64,000 bases of DNA. It comes from Dyella sp. C11 (GTDB taxonomy: Bacteria; Pseudomonadota; Gammaproteobacteria; Xanthomonadales; Rhodanobacteraceae). The translations under genes and the position numbers were made by a program. Position 1 is the first letter of the stretch, and the number at the start of each line of letters is the position of its first letter. Under the pieces are notes generated by a model. That model worked only from the letters and a program-made list of their open reading frames with translations. It searched no databases and was not told the origin of the DNA. The DNA lies in assembly GCF_003121485.1 (NCBI RefSeq), contig NZ_QAVX01000009.1, positions 1 through 64,000 of the forward strand. The letters run 5' to 3'. Below, one piece after another: positions 58,781-64,000 of the stretch.

Positions 58781-61700
58781 TTACATGTTGCGGCGATATT
58801 CGCCGCCCACGTCATACAACGCGTGACTGATCTGGCCGAGCGAGTTGTACTTCACGGCTTCCATCAGCTGCTCGAACACGTTCTGGCGATCGCGTGCGGT
58901 GTTCTGCAGCGTCTTCAGGCTCTCCGGCGCCAAGCCGTTGCGTGCCTTGCCGAAGGCCAGCACGTTGTCGATCTGCTGGCCCTTCTCGCCTTCGGTGGAA
59001 CGGATGAGTTCGATCTCGGTGGCGATTTCGCCGCCGTGGTCCTTCGGCAGGAAGGTGTTCACGCCGATCAGCGGAAGGCTGCCATCGTGCTTCTTCTGCT
59101 CGTAATACATCGACTCTTCCTGGATCTTGCCGCGCTGGTACATGGTGTCCATCGCGCCGAGCACGCCGCCGCGTTCGCTGATCGCCTCGAACTCCTTGTA
59201 GACGGCCTCTTCGACGATGTCGGTGAGCGCATCGACGATGTGGCTGCCCTGCCACGGGTTCTCGTTGAAGTTGAGGCCCAGTTCCTTGTTGATGATCATC
59301 TGGATCGCCACCGCGCGACGCACGCTTTCTTCCGTCGGCGTGGTGATGGCTTCGTCGTAGGCGTTGGTGTGCAGGCTGTTGCAGTTGTCGAACAGCGCGT
59401 ACAGCGCCTGCAGCGTGGTGCGGATGTCGTTGAACTGGATTTCCTGCGCGTGCAGCGAACGGCCGGACGTCTGGATGTGGTACTTCATCATCTGGCTGCG
59501 CGCGCTGGCGCCGTAGCGCTCGCGCATGGCGCGCGCCCAGATGCGGCGGGCCACGCGGCCGATCACGGTGTATTCCGGGTCCATGCCGTTGGAGAAGAAG
59601 AACGACAGGTTCGGCGCGAAGTCGTCGATCTGCATGCCGCGCGCGAGGTAGTACTCCACGATGGTGAAGCCGTTCGACAGCGTGAAGGCCAGCTGGCTGA
59701 TCGGGTTCGCGCCCGCCTCGGCAATGTGATAGCCGGAGATCGACACCGAGTAGAAGTTGCGCACCTTGTGGTCGACGAAATACTGCTGGATGTCGCCCAT
59801 CATGCGCAGCGCGAATTCGGTCGAGAAGATACAGGTGTTCTGCGCCTGGTCTTCCTTCAGGATGTCCGCCTGCACGGTGCCGCGCACGGTCTGCAGGGTT
59901 TCCTCCTTGATGCGCGCGTAGGTGTCGGCATCCACCAGCTGGTCGCCAGTGACGCCGAGCAGGCCAAGGCCGAGGCCTTCATTGCCCTTGGGCAGATCAC
60001 CCGAGTACTGCGGACGGCCATTCGGGAACATCGACGCCAGTTTCTTCTCGGCATCAGCCCAGCGCGCCGGGTCTTCCTTCAAATACTTTTCGATGTTCTG
60101 GTCGATGGCGGTGTTCATGAACATCGCCAGGATGATCGGTGCCGGACCATTGATGGTCATCGACACGGAACTGCTCGGCGCGCTGAGATCGAAGCCGGAG
60201 TACAGCTTCTTCATGTCGTCCAGCGTGGCGATGTTGACGCCGGAGTTGCCGATCTTGCCGTAGATGTCCGGACGAGGCGCGGGATCTTCGCCGTACAGCG
60301 TGACCGAGTCGAACGCGGTGGACAGACGCGTGGCCGCGCCACCCTGGCTCAGGTAGTGGAAGCGACGGTTGGTGCGCTCGGGCGTGCCCTCGCCCGCGAA
60401 CATGCGGGTGGGATCTTCACCGGTGCGGCGATACGGATACACGCCGCCGGTGTACGGGTAATGGCCGGGCAGGTTCTCGCGCATCAGGAAGCGCAGCAGG
60501 TCACCCCAATCCTTCGTCTTGGGCGGCGCCACCTTCGGGATCTTTTGATGGCTGAGCGACGTGCGGTAGTTCTCCACACGAATCACCTTGTCGCGCACCT
60601 TGTATTCGTTGACCTCCTCGGTCACCGACTTGTAGCGCTTGGGCCAGTCGTGCAGCAGGTGGATCGCCTCGTGGCTCAGTTCCTTGATGGCCGCGTTGTA
60701 GCGCTGGCGCAGGGTGAGCAACGTGCGGTCCGCACCTTCTTCGTGCAGCGCTTCGGATTCGTAGCGGGCCAGTTCGCGCGGCAGATGCGCGTCGCCCAGT
60801 TCCTTCAGCGATTCGTAGTAATGCTGCGCCTTGCTGGCGAATTCGGCTTCGTGCTCGATTTCCTTGTTGATGCCGCGCCCCTGCTCGGCGATCTCCGCGA
60901 GGTAGCGCACGCGGGCACCGGGAATGAGCACAGTGGCGCGTGGTTCCTTCAGCGTGGTGTCGAGGCTGGGCGTCCACTTTTCGGCCGGCAGGCTGAGCTT
61001 TTCGCGCAGCAGGCGGCACAGGTTGCTGAACATCCAGGTGACGCCCGGATCGTTGAACTGGCTGGCGATGCTGGGATACACCGGCACCTGCTCATCGGTG
61101 AGCGTGAAGGCCGTGCGGTTGCGCTTCCACTGCTTGCGCACGTCGCGCAACGCGTCTTCGGCGCCGCGCTTGTCGAACTTGTTGAGCACGATCAACTCGG
61201 CGAAGTCGAGCATGTCGATCTTTTCGAGCTGGCTGGCTGCGCCGTAGTCGCTGGTCATCACATAGGTGGGGAAATCCACCAGGTCGACGATTTCCGAATC
61301 GCTCTGGCCGATGCCGGCGGTTTCGACGATGACAAGGTCGTACGGCTGCGCCTTCAGAAAATCGATGCAGTCACGCAGCACCGCACTGGTGGCAGCGTGC
61401 TGGCGACGCGTGGCCATCGAACGCATGTACACGCGGTGACTGCGCAGGGAATTCATGCGGATGCGGTCGCCCAGCAGCGCACCGCCGCTGCGACGACGCG
61501 TCGGGTCCACCGCAAGCACGGCAATGCGCATCTCGGGGAACGCATGCAGGAAGCGCAGCAGCAGTTCGTCCACCACCGACGACTTGCCCGCGCCGCCCGT
61601 GCCGGTAACGCCGAGCACCGGCGTCTGCTTGCCGGCCATCTTCCACTGCTTGCGCAGATGGTCGAGCTCGGCCTCGCTGATCTCGCCTTCTTCGAGCGCG

Positions 61701-62248
61701 GAGAGCACGTGACCCACGGCGATTTCGTTGGCGATATCCACCATCGGCGAAAGCGTGGACGTCTGTTCGTCCTTGGCGCGCTTCACCGCGGCGGCGCGCG
61801 TGCGCAGCATCACGTCTTCGATCATCTCGGTGAGGCCGAGCTTCATGCCGTCGTTCGGGTGGTAGATGCGCTCGACGCCGTAGGCCTGCAGTTCGCGGAT
61901 CTCTTCCGGCGTGATGGTGCCGCCGCCACCGCCGAACACGCGGATGTGCGAGGCGTTGTGTTCCTTGAGCATGTCGACCATGTACTTGAAGTACTCGACA
62001 TGGCCACCCTGGTACGACGACAGCGCGATGGCGTCGGCGTCTTCCTGCAGCGCCGCGCGAACCACGTCCTCCACCGAGCGGTTATGACCCAGATGGATCA
62101 CCTCCGCGCCCTGCGACTGGATGATGCGACGCATGATGTTGATGGCCGCATCGTGGCCGTCGAACAGGCTGGCGGCGGTGACGAAGCGCAACGGGCGGGT
62201 TTCCGCCTGGGCGGAACTGGCGGAAACGTGCTGGGCGGGCGAGCTCAT
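58781..62248 (-). CDS. icmF: Fused isobutyryl-CoA mutase (IcmF)
   Basis: A 1155-residue fused B12-dependent mutase. Domain order: N-terminal cobalamin-binding domain (about 20-155) with the lower-ligand motif SLFDGHDAAINIM; MeaB-like GTPase (about 210-420) with Walker A GTGGAGKSS and NKFD (NKxD); linker; C-terminal (beta/alpha)8 mutase (about 560-1115) with SVSMTINGPAP and HIQTSGRSLHAQE. It isomerises isobutyryl-CoA to n-butyryl-CoA (and often pivalyl-CoA) and self-chaperones its cofactor. No cobalamin riboswitch is visible upstream. A REP-like palindrome lies just upstream. Confidence 0.96.
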   Translation of the reverse strand: MSSPAQHVSASSAQAETRPLRFVTAASLFDGHDAAINIMRRIIQSQGAEVIHLGHNRSVEDVVRAALQEDADAIALSSYQGGHVEYFKYMVDMLKEHNASHIRVFGGGGGTITPEEIRELQAYGVERIYHPNDGMKLGLTEMIEDVMLRTRAAAVKRAKDEQTSTLSPMVDIANEIAVGHVLSALEEGEISEAELDHLRKQWKMAGKQTPVLGVTGTGGAGKSSVVDELLLRFLHAFPEMRIAVLAVDPTRRRSGGALLGDRIRMNSLRSHRVYMRSMATRRQHAATSAVLRDCIDFLKAQPYDLVIVETAGIGQSDSEIVDLVDFPTYVMTSDYGAASQLEKIDMLDFAELIVLNKFDKRGAEDALRDVRKQWKRNRTAFTLTDEQVPVYPSIASQFNDPGVTWMFSNLCRLLREKLSLPAEKWTPSLDTTLKEPRATVLIPGARVRYLAEIAEQGRGINKEIEHEAEFASKAQHYYESLKELGDAHLPRELARYESEALHEEGADRTLLTLRQRYNAAIKELSHEAIHLLHDWPKRYKSVTEEVNEYKVRDKVIRVENYRTSLSHQKIPKVAPPKTKDWGDLLRFLMRENLPGHYPYTGGVYPYRRTGEDPTRMFAGEGTPERTNRRFHYLSQGGAATRLSTAFDSVTLYGEDPAPRPDIYGKIGNSGVNIATLDDMKKLYSGFDLSAPSSSVSMTINGPAPIILAMFMNTAIDQNIEKYLKEDPARWADAEKKLASMFPNGRPQYSGDLPKGNEGLGLGLLGVTGDQLVDADTYARIKEETLQTVRGTVQADILKEDQAQNTCIFSTEFALRMMGDIQQYFVDHKVRNFYSVSISGYHIAEAGANPISQLAFTLSNGFTIVEYYLARGMQIDDFAPNLSFFFSNGMDPEYTVIGRVARRIWARAMRERYGASARSQMMKYHIQTSGRSLHAQEIQFNDIRTTLQALYALFDNCNSLHTNAYDEAITTPTEESVRRAVAIQMIINKELGLNFNENPWQGSHIVDALTDIVEEAVYKEFEAISERGGVLGAMDTMYQRGKIQEESMYYEQKKHDGSLPLIGVNTFLPKDHGGEIATEIELIRSTEGEKGQQIDNVLAFGKARNGLAPESLKTLQNTARDRQNVFEQLMEAVKYNSLGQISHALYDVGGEYRRNM

Positions 62249-62397
62249 GGGGACTCCGGGGACTGCGGATGCGTCGGACTCCCGATTTTAGTGGTTTGTT
62301 ACGTTTGGAACATGTTGCGGCGCGGAGAAGTGAGGCGTGGCAACGGTTTCCCCTCACCTCGGCGCGGACCGTGCGGACAGGTATCGTGCATGTAGCT

Positions 62398-62464
62398 GTC
62401 GCGCACAGGGTGCGCTCCCACAGGGATTCGGCGACATTGTGTGGGAGCGCACCCTGTGCGCGAC
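62398..62464. repeat. REP-like palindrome pair in inverted order
   Basis: GTCGCGCACAGGGTGCGCTC ... and GAGCGCACCCTGTGCGCGAC: the two half-elements are arranged right-arm first, the opposite of the other copies, with a 17-nt centre. Located between the hydrolase gene end and icmF start. Confidence 0.8.
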
Positions 62465-62471
62465 AGGCGCT

Positions 62472-63404
62472 TCAGGAATCCCCAAACGGCAAATTCGGCG
62501 ACGACACCACGCGCTCGCCCACCGTCTCACCACGCAAGAATGCCAGCGAAGCCTCGATCACTTCCGGTGCATCCAGCACATGGTGATGTCCCAGCCCCTG
62601 CGTGGTGAGCAAACGCGCGCCGTGCATGTGGCGCGCGTAACGCTCGCCTTCGGCCCAGGGTACGTCGCGATCATCCAGGTCATGCACGACCAGTGTCGGC
62701 TGCCCCAGCAACGGCAGGTGACGATGCACCTGCAGTTCGTGGATGTTGATGCCCGTCATGGCTTCCAGGCTGTCATGCAGGCGTACGCGCAGGTGCTCGC
62801 CAAGGCGCACGAACTGCGTGAAGCGCTGGGTGGCCGCCACGGGATCTGCCGCTGGCGCGATGAGGATGAGTTTCCGCGCGTGCCATGCCTCGCCCTGCGC
62901 CAGCGCGGCGGCGGCACCACCCAGCGAGTGGGCGATAGTCAGCTCGGCATCGCCGAAGTGGCGCCCGACGTCGCGCACGGTATCGATGAAATCGGGCAGC
63001 GTGCACTGGCGCCCGCCGCTGTTGCCATGTCCCGGCTGGTCGAACGTCACCAGCGCGTAGCCCATGTCGCGCAACGCCTGCACCCACGGCAGATAGCGCA
63101 GGCCGAAGCTGGACCAGCCGTGCACGAGCAGCACATAGGGCTGCCGCGAGGGATCGCCCCATGTATAGGTAACGATGCGCCGGCCGTTGACCTGAAGCTC
63201 GCCGCGCTGCATGTGGGCATCTGCCTGCGCGGCCTGCGCGCGTGCGCGGCTGCTGGCAAACGGCGTGACGAACAGACGCAGCGCACGCTCCACCGCGCGC
63301 GTCGGCGCAAGTCGGCTTGCCAGCGTGAAGCCCGCACGCACGGCACCCAGCGCGAACGGATGAGGACCACGACGATGCTTGGCGACGGTGGTGGCGTGGG
63401 TCAT
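62472..63404 (-). CDS. Alpha/beta hydrolase
   Basis: A 310-residue hydrolase. The oxyanion region is VLLVHGWSSFGLRYLPW, the nucleophile elbow is AHSLGGAAAALA (G/A-x-S-x-G), the acid in VHDLDDRDVPWAEG and the catalytic His in GLGHHHVLDAPE. The fold is that of small lipase/esterase proteins; a 60-residue N-terminal extension is amphipathic. Its start overlaps the stop of the upstream TetR gene by 4 bp (ATGA), so it is probably regulated by it. Substrate unknown. Confidence 0.92.
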   Translation of the reverse strand: MTHATTVAKHRRGPHPFALGAVRAGFTLASRLAPTRAVERALRLFVTPFASSRARAQAAQADAHMQRGELQVNGRRIVTYTWGDPSRQPYVLLVHGWSSFGLRYLPWVQALRDMGYALVTFDQPGHGNSGGRQCTLPDFIDTVRDVGRHFGDAELTIAHSLGGAAAALAQGEAWHARKLILIAPAADPVAATQRFTQFVRLGEHLRVRLHDSLEAMTGINIHELQVHRHLPLLGQPTLVVHDLDDRDVPWAEGERYARHMHGARLLTTQGLGHHHVLDAPEVIEASLAFLRGETVGERVVSSPNLPFGDS

Positions 63405-64000
63405 GGCGCAGTCCTCTGCCCGGCTTGCGGGCTGTAGCTGGCGATCAAGCGCTCGAACGCGGCCAGCGTGTGGCGGCGTGCTTCGTCAAAACCGAACAGG
63501 CCCGCATCGTGGTGCAGGCCAAGCATGAGTGCGTAGATTTCGAAGGCGAGCTGCGGCGGGTCAGTGTCGTCGCGCAGTTCGCCGTTCTCCACCGCGTGGC
63601 CGATGGCACGGCACATCTCCTGCCGCCATCCCGCCTGCTGCTTCGTCACGGTGTCGTGCAATGCGCCTTCGCGGCCGTCGTATTCGCTGGCTGCCGTGAG
63701 AAGCACGCAACCACTTTGATATTCCTGGCCCCATTCAACCCAGTTGGTAACGATGGCGCGCATGCGTGGCAAACCGCGCGGCAGTTTCAGCGCCGGCCAT
63801 TTCACGCGCTGCAGGAAACGCAGCTGCCCTGCCTCAAGCACCGCCAGTTGCAGATCCTCACGCGAACCGAAGTGGGCGAAGACGCCGCTCTTGGACATGC
63901 CCACGTCCTGCGCGAGTGCGCCGATGGACAGCCCTTCCAAGCCCTCCCTGCGCGCGAGTTCGAAGGCGTGGTCGAGGATGAGTTCGCGCGTGGCGGCGCG
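63401..64000 (-). CDS. TetR family transcriptional regulator (partial, cut by window edge)
   Basis: The C-terminal about 200 codons of a TetR regulator whose N-terminus lies beyond position 64000. The visible part starts in the first helix (ATRELILDHAFELARREG) and includes the HTH LSIGALAQDVGMSKSGVFAH followed by FGSREDLQLAVLEAG; the remainder is the ligand-binding domain (TetR_C group, with CVLLTAASEYDGREGAL). It overlaps the hydrolase gene by 4 bp. An internal ATG near 63940 would remove helix 1 and is unlikely to be the true start. Confidence 0.9.
   Translation of the reverse strand, partial: RAATRELILDHAFELARREGLEGLSIGALAQDVGMSKSGVFAHFGSREDLQLAVLEAGQLRFLQRVKWPALKLPRGLPRMRAIVTNWVEWGQEYQSGCVLLTAASEYDGREGALHDTVTKQQAGWRQEMCRAIGHAVENGELRDDTDPPQLAFEIYALMLGLHHDAGLFGFDEARRHTLAAFERLIASYSPQAGQRTAP

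Noticed and set aside
58823-62395. A 1190-codon open frame on the + strand opposite icmF
   Set aside because: It is a shadow of the high-GC, strongly biased icmF gene; the translated protein has low-complexity Val/Arg/His-rich sequence and no domain, whereas icmF is complete and recognisable.
62249-62397. Possible cobalamin riboswitch upstream of icmF
   Set aside because: The conserved B12-box pattern is not seen in the short upstream region.

Overview
This window is a contiguous stretch of high-GC bacterial chromosome. The gene content suggests a soil gammaproteobacterium of the Xanthomonadales, probably Rhodanobacteraceae (Dyella, Luteibacter or Rhodanobacter type). The grounds are a TonB-dependent siderophore receptor, OprD-like and other beta-barrel proteins, many dispersed palindromic repeats, and no alphaproteobacterial or betaproteobacterial hallmarks. 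The taxon is an inference; there is no rRNA or marker gene to confirm it. I saw no tRNA, rRNA, CRISPR array, transposase or integrase.

Layout. 1-4.2 kb: seven short orphan genes and one secreted hydrolase, all on the + strand. They are separated by same-orientation copies of a 28-bp imperfect palindrome (consensus ATGTCCGCTTTCGACCCATAGCGGACAT) that usually sits just after each stop codon, an architecture like a gene-cassette array. 4.2-11.3 kb: alpha/beta hydrolase, exported metallo-beta-lactamase-fold protein, SDR/AraC/GST locus, exported peroxiredoxin, a tandem array of alternating palindromes (9.8-10.3 kb) and a cupin/JmjC-like oxygenase. 11.6-13.7 kb: siderophore receptor with a Fur-box-like sequence upstream. 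14.0-23.7 kb: a tightly overlapping operon for modification of membrane fatty acids (desaturase, FAD oxidoreductase, DUF1365, CFA-synthase-like methyltransferase, DUF2878, DUF1295, second methyltransferase, lipocalin), followed by an ECF sigma factor and a ChrR-type zinc anti-sigma factor. This resembles singlet-oxygen/photo-oxidative lipid responses and is the best-defined system in the window.

23.8-28.5 kb: hydrolase, SDR, TetR and FAD monooxygenase (a small catabolic or detoxification locus with a perfect palindromic operator candidate). 28.8-32.0 kb: CapK-like adenylate-forming enzyme, a membrane desaturase and a DHFR-like reductase. 32.2-36.8 kb: pyruvate:quinone oxidoreductase (poxB) and a NarL/HisKA_3 two-component pair. 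37.1-47.9 kb: mostly exported or envelope proteins (PepSY-like duplicated protein, esterase, retropepsin-TPR protein, 2OG-Fe dioxygenase with divergent M14 hydrolase, beta-barrel proteins) and the Hsp70 homologue yegD. 48-53.1 kb: mntH, an exported DUF2252 protein, a 560-bp composite repeat bounded by 66-bp inverted repeats, and an ArsR gene translationally coupled to an unusual SRPBCC-GST fusion. 53.2-64.0 kb: OprD-like porin, polysaccharide deacetylase/glycosyltransferase pair, GST, 2'-5' RNA ligase-like protein, fused isobutyryl-CoA mutase icmF, and a TetR (cut by the window edge) coupled to a hydrolase.

The genes are mostly short independent operons of oxidative-stress, lipid and envelope functions typical of accessory or stress regions of a chromosome. 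Start sites were chosen from ribosome-binding sites and 4-bp stop/start overlaps.
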